From contig JAHBWV010000001.1 of the NCBI GenBank assembly GCA_019636845.1, positions 3,100,001-3,164,000 of the forward strand: DNA of 64,000 nt. The letters run 5' to 3'. Positions 8,507-16,009 of this stretch are shown piece after piece (the first letter of the stretch is position 1; every line of letters begins with the position of its first letter). The DNA is from Phycisphaeraceae bacterium. Its GTDB lineage: Bacteria > Planctomycetota > Phycisphaerae > Phycisphaerales > UBA1924. A model generated the notes under the pieces. The model was not told the DNA's origin. It saw only the letters and a list, made by a program, of their open reading frames with translations, and made no database searches. The position numbers were made by a program, and so were the translations under genes.

Positions 8507-9709
8507 TCACAGGTTCGCGCTGGTCGCGTTCATCAGCGGGATCATGATCGCCAGCAGCAGCGAGCCGATCAGCGCGAACATCAGCACGATCAGCAGCGGC
8601 TCCAGCATCGCAAGCGTTCGCGAAGACTGCTTATCCACCTCGTCCGCAAGATCCGCCGCAAGACCGTCGAACGCCTGTTCAAGGTCTCCCGACCGCTCCG
8701 CCGCGATCAGCAGCCGGCGCGTCGCAAGCGGCAGCGACTCCACCCGCTCAATCAGCACCCGCAGCAGCCCGCCCTCGATCAGCTTCGTCCGCAGCGTCGC
8801 CAGTTCGCTCTTCAGACGGGGGTGCCCGATCGCGTTCACGCCCACGCCCAGCGAATCGGCCAGCGGGATCCCCGCCCGGGTCATCGCAGCCATCACGCTG
8901 AAGAAACGCGCCGACTCCTGCGTCAGCACAACACCCTTCACCAGCGGCGTGCGACGCATCGCACGCATCAGCACCGCGCCGAGCTGCTTTCTCAGGAAGA
9001 CCATCCCCGCAACCACCCCGAGCAGCACGAGCAGGATCATCAGCCACTGCTCCCGCAGGAACGTGCCCAGAGCCATCAGCATCTTCGTGAACCACGGAAG
9101 CTCGATCCCCCCGCTCACGAGGGCGTTCCCCACCTTCGGAACGATCACCGTCAGCATCATCACCGTCACACCGATGCTGATCGTCATCACGATCGCCGGA
9201 TAGATCAAAAGCGTCGCCGCCTTCCCCGACACCGCCAATTGACGCTTGGCCGAGATCGCCAACTGCTTGCACGCACCCGCCAGATCCCCCGTTCGCTCCG
9301 CGGCCCTGTACACCGCGATCGACACCGTGTCGAACACCCCGACCTGCGCGCACGCATCCCCATAACTCGTGCCCGCTGCCACAAGCTCCTTCATCCGAAC
9401 CACGATCGGGCGGCACGAAGGATGGACAACCGTCGCCGTCACCTCCAACGCCTCGACCAGCGGCACACCACGCGACAGCAACTGCGACAGTTGCCCGTTC
9501 AACGCCTCAAAGTCCTTCAATCTCAGCTTCAGATCGGGTGCTGCCCAGGACGGCAAGACCCATGTCCGCATCAGCACCAGCCGCTCGCGCCGCAGAGACT
9601 CCGCCAAGGCACGCTCGCCCTGCGCCTGCCTCAGCCCAAAGCGACGCCCGCCGTGGCTGGTCGCCGCAAGGAACAGGAAGGCGTTCGGTTTGGCTTGTGC
9701 CCGGCTCAC
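8507..9709 (-). CDS. gspF: GspF/PilC-type inner-membrane platform protein
   Basis: 400-aa polytopic inner-membrane protein of the GspF/PilC family, which the secretion ATPase GspE drives to assemble the pseudopilus. Two T2SSF repeats are visible: the first around LNGQLSQLLSRGVPLVEALE (about 64-83), the second around ARFFSVMAAMTRAGIPLADS (about 260-279), each followed by hydrophobic helices; the protein ends in a hydrophobic segment. GTG start at 9709 with GGAGGT about 11 nt upstream; an ATG nearer to that site opens only a three-codon frame whose TGA overlaps the GTG. It is the first gene of the secretion operon and 144 nt upstream of gspG. Confidence 0.88.
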   Translation of the reverse strand: MSRAQAKPNAFLFLAATSHGGRRFGLRQAQGERALAESLRRERLVLMRTWVLPSWAAPDLKLRLKDFEALNGQLSQLLSRGVPLVEALEVTATVVHPSCRPIVVRMKELVAAGTSYGDACAQVGVFDTVSIAVYRAAERTGDLAGACKQLAISAKRQLAVSGKAATLLIYPAIVMTISIGVTVMMLTVIVPKVGNALVSGGIELPWFTKMLMALGTFLREQWLMILLVLLGVVAGMVFLRKQLGAVLMRAMRRTPLVKGVVLTQESARFFSVMAAMTRAGIPLADSLGVGVNAIGHPRLKSELATLRTKLIEGGLLRVLIERVESLPLATRRLLIAAERSGDLEQAFDGLAADLADEVDKQSSRTLAMLEPLLIVLMFALIGSLLLAIMIPLMNATSANL

Positions 9710-9925
9710 AGTCTCATCCTACCTCCAGAAGCGGCAACCGGGAGCACGCCCGGGGGGGACAATCAAGCTCAACACGCGGTTCTCCCTCTCCATACCGGCC
9801 CGAGCATTGATCGGCTCTCTCTGTACGCGGACAATATCGGCCCGGCCCGGCGCCTGTTGCGCCCCCGTGACACCACCTGCTCCCCACCCCTCGGGGAGCA
9901 TCGGTCCCAGGAGCCAACCTACACC

Positions 9926-10966
9926 ATGCGCGCACTCTTCAAGCACCACGCCGGAAGCGCCCTCAAGTTCGATCCCGAACGTCCCAAACCCCTCTGCGGC
10001 CCACGCGATGTCTTGATCCGCGTCTCAAAGGTCGGGATCTGCGGCACAGACCGGCACATCTGGGAATGGGACCAGTGGGCCGCAGGGCGGATCCCCGTCG
10101 GCATCGTGACCGGCCATGAGTTCGTGGGCGTCATCGAAGAGGTCGGCTCTGCGGTGACCAAGTACAAGCCGGGCCTGCGCGTCTCTGCCGAAGGACACAT
10201 CACGCAGTGGATGGACTTCAACAGCCGCACCGGCAACGCCCACATCGCCTCCGACACCCGCATCATCGGCATCGACCGCGACGGATGCTTCGCCGACTAC
10301 GTCGTCGTCCCTGAAGAGAACGTCTGGCCCGTGCACGCCAAGATCCCCGACAAAGTCGCGGCGGTGCTCGACCCGCTCGGCAACGCCGTCCACACCGTCA
10401 TGGCCGCGAACGTGTCGGCAAAGAGCGTCCTCATCTCCGGCGTCGGCATCATCGGGCTGATGGCCGTCACCGTCGCCAAAGCCGCGGGCGCGGGCCGGAT
10501 CTTCGCGACCGATGTGAACCCTGAACGCCTGAAACTCGCGAAGAAGCTCGGCGCGGTCGATGCGTTCGATGTCCGCCAGGGGACGGGATACGTGGATGAG
10601 ATCCGGCGTGCATGCCGCGGCGAGGGCGTCGATGTGCTCCTCGAAATGTCAGGCGCTCCCTCGGCGTTCGACGAGGGCTTCCGCTCGATGCGCAACGGGG
10701 GCACCGCCGCGATCCTGGGGATTCCCTCCAAGCCGATCACGTGGAACATCACCGAGCACGTCGTCTTCAAGGGCGCGACCGTGCTGGGGATCAACGGCCG
10801 AAAGATGTTCGAGACGTGGTACCAGATGGAAGAACTGCTCCTCTCCGGCAAGCTGGAGCTCGATGAGATCATCACCCACGAGTTCCCGATCGAGAAGTTC
10901 GAGAAGGCGTTCGAGACCATGATGAGCGGCGAAGGAATCAAGGTCGTGATGAACGTGAATGGGTGA
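9926..10966 (+). CDS. tdh: L-threonine 3-dehydrogenase (zinc-type MDR)
   Basis: Medium-chain dehydrogenase that oxidises L-threonine to 2-amino-3-ketobutyrate with NAD. The 346-aa protein follows E. coli Tdh along its length: catalytic zinc ligands Cys39 (GICGTD) and His64-Glu65 (GHEF), DPLGNAVHT, a Rossmann motif around SGVGIIGLMA, EMSGAPSAF and GREMFETWY-like GRKMFETWY. The four structural-zinc cysteines of E. coli Tdh (Cys93, 96, 99, 107) align without gaps to Gln94, Asp97, Ser100 and Ala108, so that site is lost. ATG at 9926 matches the family start; the much longer open frame upstream is antisense to gspF. No kbl (2-amino-3-ketobutyrate ligase) is adjacent. Confidence 0.88.
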   Translation: MRALFKHHAGSALKFDPERPKPLCGPRDVLIRVSKVGICGTDRHIWEWDQWAAGRIPVGIVTGHEFVGVIEEVGSAVTKYKPGLRVSAEGHITQWMDFNSRTGNAHIASDTRIIGIDRDGCFADYVVVPEENVWPVHAKIPDKVAAVLDPLGNAVHTVMAANVSAKSVLISGVGIIGLMAVTVAKAAGAGRIFATDVNPERLKLAKKLGAVDAFDVRQGTGYVDEIRRACRGEGVDVLLEMSGAPSAFDEGFRSMRNGGTAAILGIPSKPITWNITEHVVFKGATVLGINGRKMFETWYQMEELLLSGKLELDEIITHEFPIEKFEKAFETMMSGEGIKVVMNVNG

Positions 10967-11439
10967 GTGAGAGACGCCAGACGACAGACGCGAGGCGCCA
11001 GTCGCGAGGCGAAGCGACCGCAGAGTCCGCCGAGAGCGCAGCGTGTCGCAGAGGGGGAAGGGGTGGAGGGGGGCCAGATGGCAAATGGCAAAGTGCCAGA
11101 TGGCAAACAGAGGTTGCTGAACGGCCAGCGAGAAGGGAGCCACGCGCGTGGCGGGATTGTGAAGAGAACGGAGAGGGAGCGGAAGTAGCGGAGTTTTGCA
11201 GAGGAGGAGAGAAGAGATTGAACGCGAAGGGCACGAAGATCGCGAAGAAGAGAGAGACTTTGAACGCGGAGGACGCGGAGGAACGCGGAGAAGAAGAGGA
11301 CGCCGCGAGGGGCGAAGCGATCAGAATCGGGTGGCATGCCTGCTCGAAGAGCAGGCATGGTGAGGGTTGCGCGTGACTGCGGGCCCGGCATTGCGGGCGG
11401 GTCATTCGTGCGGGATGGTGCGCGTTGTTGTGCTTGCGA
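10967..11439. repeat. Repeat-filled intergenic region (GA-rich units and hairpin)
   Basis: No convincing gene. From about 10975 to 11330 the plus strand is purine-rich and made of degenerate short units such as CGCGAGGCG, GATGGCAAATGGCAAA and AACGCGGAGGACGCGGAGG, related to the dispersed CACGGAG/CGCGGAG repeats elsewhere in the window. At 11335-11359 a perfect 11-bp stem (CATGCCTGCTC) with a GAA loop is preceded by GGTGG. Open frames through here translate to Arg/Glu-rich low-complexity sequence and are not believable genes. Confidence 0.75.
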
Positions 11440-12201
11440 TTACGCGGCCGGTCGGTCGCGGGCGCGGCGCGGGGTGTCGCGAACAGTGCGCGTGGAGCCG
11501 GCGGCGGCGCGGAGCGAGTCTGCGCGAGTTGGCCGCGAGGGGGCTTCGGGTGGCATGGCTGCGTCCTCGCAGCCATGCGTTGTGACGCTGTTCTTGCATG
11601 CCTGGTCTTCGCCCAGGCATGCCACCCGGGAGCTCGCGTTGTCCTTTGAGTGAGAGCCCGACAGAGCCCCCGAGCTTGCTTGCTGGGTGGCGCTCGGTGC
11701 TCCCTTTTGCGCGGGTTGATCGGCGGATGGTGTGGGCGCGGCCATGAGTTTGGGGGCGGGATTTGGCGCGGGTGTGGGTTTGGGCGCGAGGACGCGGGAT
11801 TCTTTGGCGATGGTGGTCGCGGTGCGGCGGATGAGCTCGGCGTGGCGGTGGAGGGTACGGGTATCGGCCTCGGGATCGCGGCCGCTGGGTTGCGGCGCGG
11901 GAGATTCGAGGATGTCGAGGAGTTTGCGGAGCGAGATGGGGCGAGCGGTCTGGCCGAGGAGGCGGGCGCGGAGGGTGAGGAGCTGGTCGTAGGCGTCGAT
12001 CTCGGCCTGAACTTCGGGTGTGTTGATGTAGTCGATGAGTGTGAGGAAGGGGATGTTGAGATGAGCGGCGAGGGCGGGGAGGGGGAGGTTCGCCTTGAGC
12101 ATGTCGAGGACGAGGAGGTGTGCCCAGCGTTGGCGGTCGGTGGGCGCGGCGGGGAGATTGTTGTGTGCGCTCTGGTGTGCGATGTCGGGTGAGGCGATCA
12201 T
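11440..12201 (-). CDS. Hypothetical protein with helix-turn-helix-like core
   Basis: 253-aa cytoplasmic protein of unknown function. Residues about 25-110 look like a real globular helical domain (RWAHLLVLDMLKANLPLPAL then LAAHLNIPFLTLIDYINTPE), reminiscent of a helix-turn-helix that reads a short terminal repeat; a second helical stretch follows near 125-150. From about 155 onward the sequence is Ala/Pro/Ser-rich, and its last 60 residues are encoded by paired palindromes, so the native C terminus may have been extended by repeat insertion. ATG 12201; a 26-bp perfect palindrome sits 51 bp upstream and could be its operator. Regulator is a guess. Confidence 0.55.
   Translation of the reverse strand: MIASPDIAHQSAHNNLPAAPTDRQRWAHLLVLDMLKANLPLPALAAHLNIPFLTLIDYINTPEVQAEIDAYDQLLTLRARLLGQTARPISLRKLLDILESPAPQPSGRDPEADTRTLHRHAELIRRTATTIAKESRVLAPKPTPAPNPAPKLMAAPTPSADQPAQKGAPSATQQASSGALSGSHSKDNASSRVACLGEDQACKNSVTTHGCEDAAMPPEAPSRPTRADSLRAAAGSTRTVRDTPRRARDRPAA
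11547..11628. repeat. Paired palindromic element (BIME/REP-like)
   Basis: Two hairpins in one unit: 11-bp stem GCATGGCTGCG (11553-11563 with 11568-11578) and 10-bp stem GCATGCCTGG (11596-11605 with 11613-11622). The outer ends form an 11-bp inverted repeat, CGGGTGGCATG at 11547-11557 against its complement at 11618-11628. The single hairpin at 11335-11359 uses the same GGTGGCATG entry. The unit lies inside the 3' part of the preceding minus-strand gene. The same GGTGGCA...TGCCACC frame with a different core recurs at 60263-60402. Confidence 0.75.
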
Positions 12202-12851
12202 GGAGATGAATGTACGGCGCGGCGGGAGTGATGCAAGCGCGGGGTGGGTGTGTCACTGACAGACGTCTGTCAGTGACTGTTGGAACAGGGAATGGAAGTG
12301 GTTGGGGGAAAGGGGGTTAGGGAGAGTGCAAAAATCGGGTGGGAGAGGGGTTGTGAGGCGGCGCGGAGGGAGGGCGGAAGGCCCTCGCGACAAGCCGCGG
12401 GGGAGACATTCGCGATCACCCCGAGGGTGATCGCGAGGGGGAGTGTGGGGAGAGCGCCCGGCGAGTGAATCGACGGGTGAGGGAGGTCGGACAGAGTCGG
12501 GGCCATAGTCGGGGGCGTCCGCCCCGCTCCAACTGAGGAAGGCCCTGCGGGCGTGGGGACGGCCCTTCTGGCGTGCTTTCAACGGGCGGGCCTACGGCCC
12601 GGAATGCATGCGTCGCCTTCGGCGACTGGAACGCGTTTCAAGGAGGCCGCTGCGCGGCGGGCTTTACCGGGGGTTGGCTTGTCCCTTCGGGACTGCGCTG
12701 CACCCCCGGCAACGATCGTGCGCCCGCCCCCCACCTCGCGGGCGACGAGCGAAGTCGAAGAGCACCGAACTTGCCGCAGAGCCGGCAACTTCGGTGGCAC
12801 GTCCGTCAGTGGTTTTGGGACTGGTCGCGGCTGAAATCGGTGCCACCTGCC
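12202..12851. other. Gene-poor stretch with palindromes between HTH-like gene and methyltransferase
   Basis: About 650 bp with no supported gene. It holds a 26-bp perfect palindrome (12252-12277), a strong hairpin at 12411-12435 (stem CGCGATCACC, loop CCGAG), and many short GC hairpins of the CGCCTTCGGCG type between about 12540 and 12720. At the right edge an 8-bp inverted repeat, GGTGGCAC at 12793-12800 and GTGCCACC at 12840-12847, abuts the end of the AT-richer methyltransferase gene. Open frames here encode Arg/Pro-rich, shadow-like peptides. Confidence 0.65.
12252..12277. promoter_or_regulatory. 26-bp perfect palindrome, candidate operator
   Basis: The half-site GTCACTGACAGAC is followed directly by its exact reverse complement, giving a loopless 26-bp palindrome. 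It lies 51 bp upstream of the HTH-like gene that starts at 12201 on the minus strand. This is the size and symmetry of a binding site for a dimeric or tetrameric regulator; a cruciform or transcription-stopping role is also possible. No protein can be assigned from sequence alone. Confidence 0.5.
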
Positions 12852-13778
12852 CTACTCTACAGGTCGCCGTGAAAGTGATGACTTTGTATGGTCGTATAAT
12901 ACTTGATCATGCGGCCTGTACACCGCCCGTCCTTCTAAAGCAGCTCTCACGCGCGATCTGGCAACGCGGATGTACGCGGCACTCAAATCGCTGCCCCAGA
13001 ATCTACGCTTGTGCAATGCTGCGGCAACGCCAGCTGAGCCAACGCCGCAGAATGGATCCAGGACTAGATCTCCTGGATCAGTAAAAGCGAGCACCAATCG
13101 CTCGACCAAACCGACAGGAAATTGGCACGGATGCACAGTCTTCTCCTTATGTCGTCCTTTGACATTAGGTATTGACCACACATCCTCTGGGTTCTTTCCG
13201 TCTGGATGACTCGATAGCTTGCCCGCATTGGGCCCCCTATACGATCTCTTTCCTGGATACTTCGACGGCACTCTGATCGCATCTAAATTGAACGTGTAAT
13301 CATCTGACTTGGTGTACCATAATACAACCTCGTATCGACCACTGAATCGTCTCTTGCAGTGCAATCCATGTCCAAAATGCCATACAATTCTATTGCGCAA
13401 TATTAGCTTGTGATTCCTGAAAATCGGATGCAGCAATATGTCCAGCGGCTCAATGTAACCGTTCTCGACATAATTTCCTACTTGCCAGCACAAGCTGCCA
13501 GTAGGCTTGAGCCTTTGAACGATCTCCTCAATAACTTCACCATGGAAGTCCAGATACGCACCGAGACCCATCTTTTTTTCATAGGACTTTCCGATGTTGT
13601 AAGGAGGCGATGTGACAACAAGATCGAGCATCGGCAATCTTGGCAATTTCCTGAGTGATCGCAGTGCATCAGCACAGCACAGCACATAATCAGATCCCTT
13701 GCCCGCACTTGGCAGGTGAGAATCAATTTTTTTGTTGGTACGACTTGGCACCACTGAACGACGCTTGCGCTTTGACAT
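12852..13778 (-). CDS. DNA methyltransferase, beta-type N6-adenine/N4-cytosine
   Basis: Site-specific amino-methyltransferase of 308 aa. The catalytic motif IV TSPPYN is at about 56-61 and the AdoMet-binding motif I DPFCGVG at about 241-247, preceded by HPCQFP (about 216-221); this IV-before-I order defines the beta class. N4-cytosine and N6-adenine specificity cannot be separated here. ATG 13778 is chosen; an in-frame TTG at 13811 would overlap the upstream gene by 22 nt and neither has a clear ribosome site. It is the last gene of an AT-richer minus-strand island with a DGQHR protein and an unknown protein, and no recognisable restriction nuclease. Probably self-protection or regulation in a defence-like cassette. 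Confidence 0.85.
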   Translation of the reverse strand: MSKRKRRSVVPSRTNKKIDSHLPSAGKGSDYVLCCADALRSLRKLPRLPMLDLVVTSPPYNIGKSYEKKMGLGAYLDFHGEVIEEIVQRLKPTGSLCWQVGNYVENGYIEPLDILLHPIFRNHKLILRNRIVWHFGHGLHCKRRFSGRYEVVLWYTKSDDYTFNLDAIRVPSKYPGKRSYRGPNAGKLSSHPDGKNPEDVWSIPNVKGRHKEKTVHPCQFPVGLVERLVLAFTDPGDLVLDPFCGVGSAGVAAALHKRRFWGSDLSAAYIRVARSRVRAALEGRAVYRPHDQVLYDHTKSSLSRRPVE

Positions 13779-13789
13779 AGTCTTTGTTT

Positions 13790-14767
13790 TCAAATACAAA
13801 CACTTGGACAAGCAGTACGGAAATATACTCCTCGCTCGTTAGCGATCCAATGGTCCAAGCATCGCGTCTCCATCGCAATAAGAGTCGACGACGACGCAAG
13901 ATGCTTAAACAAACTAAGACACATTGTGATCAGCGCAAAGGCGATTCCAATAGTATAATCGTCTCTCTCCAGATCATCTATAATTGTTCCATCCATTATC
14001 ATGTTCCCAAAACTGCCGAAATCAGCGGCCACCTGCGGCTCAAGCAAGTCGTCGAACAACCATGAATTAGGTCCATAATGAAGTAGATGACGTTGACGAG
14101 AAATGCTGTTCGCGTCAATCTGCGAGAACCCCTTAATCCATCCAGAATTCCATATATTTTCATCAATCACTAGCACTCGGACAAGCCTGCATAGTAAGTG
14201 CCAACGCGCGTCGTGTGTTATTTGTCCAGTTGCGCACCAAGTAATCTTGGTGCTAAATGATGAATCCTTGCGCTGGGATTTGGCGTCATTTCTAGCGCAC
14301 AGGTCAATTAGTAATATGTGATTGTCGCTTTCTATAGGAAGCACGCCTAAGAGTCGCATAACCGCCTCCCCAGCGAACATGGCGGCTTGGTATCCTGGAG
14401 AAACAGACCATGTGCGATGACCCTCTGCGAAATCAAGTTGACAGGCGGTGGATACGCTCATGGCCTTCAGAAGCAGACAAAGCGCTTCATGGAACATTGC
14501 TGACGACAAGCCCTTTACTTGTCCAACACTCGCTCGCTCGACGTCAGGGAGTCTACTGTTAGCCTGCTTGAACTTACGAACTCGTTCGAGTAACGGACGT
14601 ATCACTTCTGCCAAGGTGGTCAAGTCGGCCGCTGCGCTCAGCGGACGCCGGCCTGCCATATCTTGTGGAATTGAACACCCAAGCCACATTGCATGCAGTT
14701 GATCCCATGAGCGTCCCTCAAGGTCGCCCTCGCGACGAACGGACCACGGCTTTGAGCTGTGTGCCAC
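13790..14767 (-). CDS. Unknown protein between DGQHR protein and methyltransferase
   Basis: 325 aa, function not recognised. It starts at a GTG at 14767 with GAGGA six bases upstream, 20 nt after the DGQHR gene, and ends 11 nt before the methyltransferase ATG. No signal peptide or membrane helix is evident. The middle (about 90-165) looks helical, with SSAMFHEALCLLLKAMSVST then YQAAMFAGEAVMRLLGVLPI, a pattern faintly like HEPN-type helical bundles; the rest has several Cys, Trp and His residues but no PD-(D/E)XK, HNH, GIY-YIG or P-loop motif I can see. Base composition is AT-richer than the surrounding chromosome. Its position makes it the likely effector or specificity partner of the cassette. 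Confidence 0.7.
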   Translation of the reverse strand: MAHSSKPWSVRREGDLEGRSWDQLHAMWLGCSIPQDMAGRRPLSAAADLTTLAEVIRPLLERVRKFKQANSRLPDVERASVGQVKGLSSAMFHEALCLLLKAMSVSTACQLDFAEGHRTWSVSPGYQAAMFAGEAVMRLLGVLPIESDNHILLIDLCARNDAKSQRKDSSFSTKITWCATGQITHDARWHLLCRLVRVLVIDENIWNSGWIKGFSQIDANSISRQRHLLHYGPNSWLFDDLLEPQVAADFGSFGNMIMDGTIIDDLERDDYTIGIAFALITMCLSLFKHLASSSTLIAMETRCLDHWIANERGVYFRTACPSVCI

Positions 14768-14787
14768 TGAAATCCTCGCTGCCTCGA

Positions 14788-15870
14788 CTATCGAAGTTTG
14801 ACGGGCCCGGACTGAGTATCAATGGCATCTAGAAGCTCCGCTCTCAGATCTTCCGCTGCCATGTTCTCTGCATGTGTACCCGTTCCTCTCTCGTGCCACG
14901 CCGAGAAGTCGAAATGGGCGATCCGCTTGAATGTCGAGATGACGTCTTCAACCGTAAACGCTTTACGCTCATTAATCGTCATGTCCAAAAACGTCGGCAG
15001 CGCTGTCATTAACGCTCCGAATCCGATCGTCTTGAAGAAGACGCTGTTGTTCTTTCGATACTCTGCCGGGAATACGTGTGAGAGTCCGCGATAATAGTTT
15101 TCTAAGACGGCTTTTTTGTCCTCATCATTGAATGCGTTGAGTCTGCCATCACGCCTGATGAGTGGAGTGACTTTGCGAACAAAATTGACCATCGAAATTT
15201 CGCCGGCGGCAGGAGCTGTAGTAACAACGATTTTGCTATAAAAGGGGGACTGATCGTCTAGCTTGAGCGATGATCCGAGATCTGCTGCTCGCTCTTTCAT
15301 AAGATCAGATTCTGATTTGGTAGGTGGCAGATGCTTAAGCAGATCAATGTATAGGGACGCCGACACGCCCTTCTGCTCTTTATTAATTGTAACAAAGCAA
15401 TGAACCTGCTGTTCCAAAGGCAAATCTACGAATGCCACCACTGGGACCATGATATCGGTCGACGCGCGGTGGGCGCCTTCGAGTCGATGTTGTCCGTCGA
15501 TCACCCATCCCGCGTCCGGTTCGTTGTCGACTATGAGTGTCCGGTTGTCATTCGCGAGCTTGGCTTTGTCAAAGGTAACCAGTATGCATGTAGGCAGCAG
15601 ATTGCCCGCCTCAATGAACTTCGCAATCTTATTGGCTCTGGCGGGCGAGAGCGTGCGCTGATATCCTTCTTCTTTGTCTTCTTCTCGCTGGTTGATCTGC
15701 ACAAGAGACCATAGCGTCTTTGCACTGGCGGGGAACACTAATAGAGTGTGCTCTCCCTGAACCAGAGGCAAGCAATCAAACTCCACATGAGGTTGGTTTG
15801 CTGCGGCACGACGTGATCGAGAGGATACCTTTTTGGTCAAGTGACCGGTACTTGCCTTCTTCTTCCCCAT
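14788..15870 (-). CDS. DGQHR-domain protein (DndB-like)
   Basis: 360-aa protein with the DGQHR signature at about 125-129 (GWVIDGQHRLEGAH) preceded by the family's YQRTLSPARANKIAKFIEAG stretch (about 70-89). DGQHR proteins include DndB and DpdB, found with DNA phosphorothioate and 7-deazaguanine modification systems, where DndB acts as a DNA-binding regulator. ATG 15870 is preceded by GAGGAA at good spacing; the frame opens at 15915. First gene of a three-gene cassette with an unknown protein and a DNA methyltransferase. No dndACDE or dpd genes are in the window, so the role here is unknown. AT-richer than neighbours, suggesting horizontal transfer. Confidence 0.85.
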   Translation of the reverse strand: MGKKKASTGHLTKKVSSRSRRAAANQPHVEFDCLPLVQGEHTLLVFPASAKTLWSLVQINQREEDKEEGYQRTLSPARANKIAKFIEAGNLLPTCILVTFDKAKLANDNRTLIVDNEPDAGWVIDGQHRLEGAHRASTDIMVPVVAFVDLPLEQQVHCFVTINKEQKGVSASLYIDLLKHLPPTKSESDLMKERAADLGSSLKLDDQSPFYSKIVVTTAPAAGEISMVNFVRKVTPLIRRDGRLNAFNDEDKKAVLENYYRGLSHVFPAEYRKNNSVFFKTIGFGALMTALPTFLDMTINERKAFTVEDVISTFKRIAHFDFSAWHERGTGTHAENMAAEDLRAELLDAIDTQSGPVKLR

Positions 15871-16009
15871 TTCTGTTCCTCTTTTCTGAGTCCTGAGGCG
15901 ACGAGGCAGAAGCACCTTGCTGCCTCTTCAATGATGGCCATGACTCAACTACAGATCAGCCTGCGGGCAATATACCACCAAGCCGCCTGATGAGTCATTG
16001 CGCGCCCTT

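Noticed and set aside
8450..9925. Long upstream extension of the tdh frame (492 extra codons)
   Set aside because: It is antisense to gspF and translates to Arg/His/Gln-rich sequence with no protein character; the Tdh family start is ATG 9926.
12253..12582. Minus-strand open frame of 109 codons in the gene-poor region
   Set aside because: Arg/Pro-rich, no ribosome site and it runs through the 26-bp palindrome, so it is unlikely to be translated.
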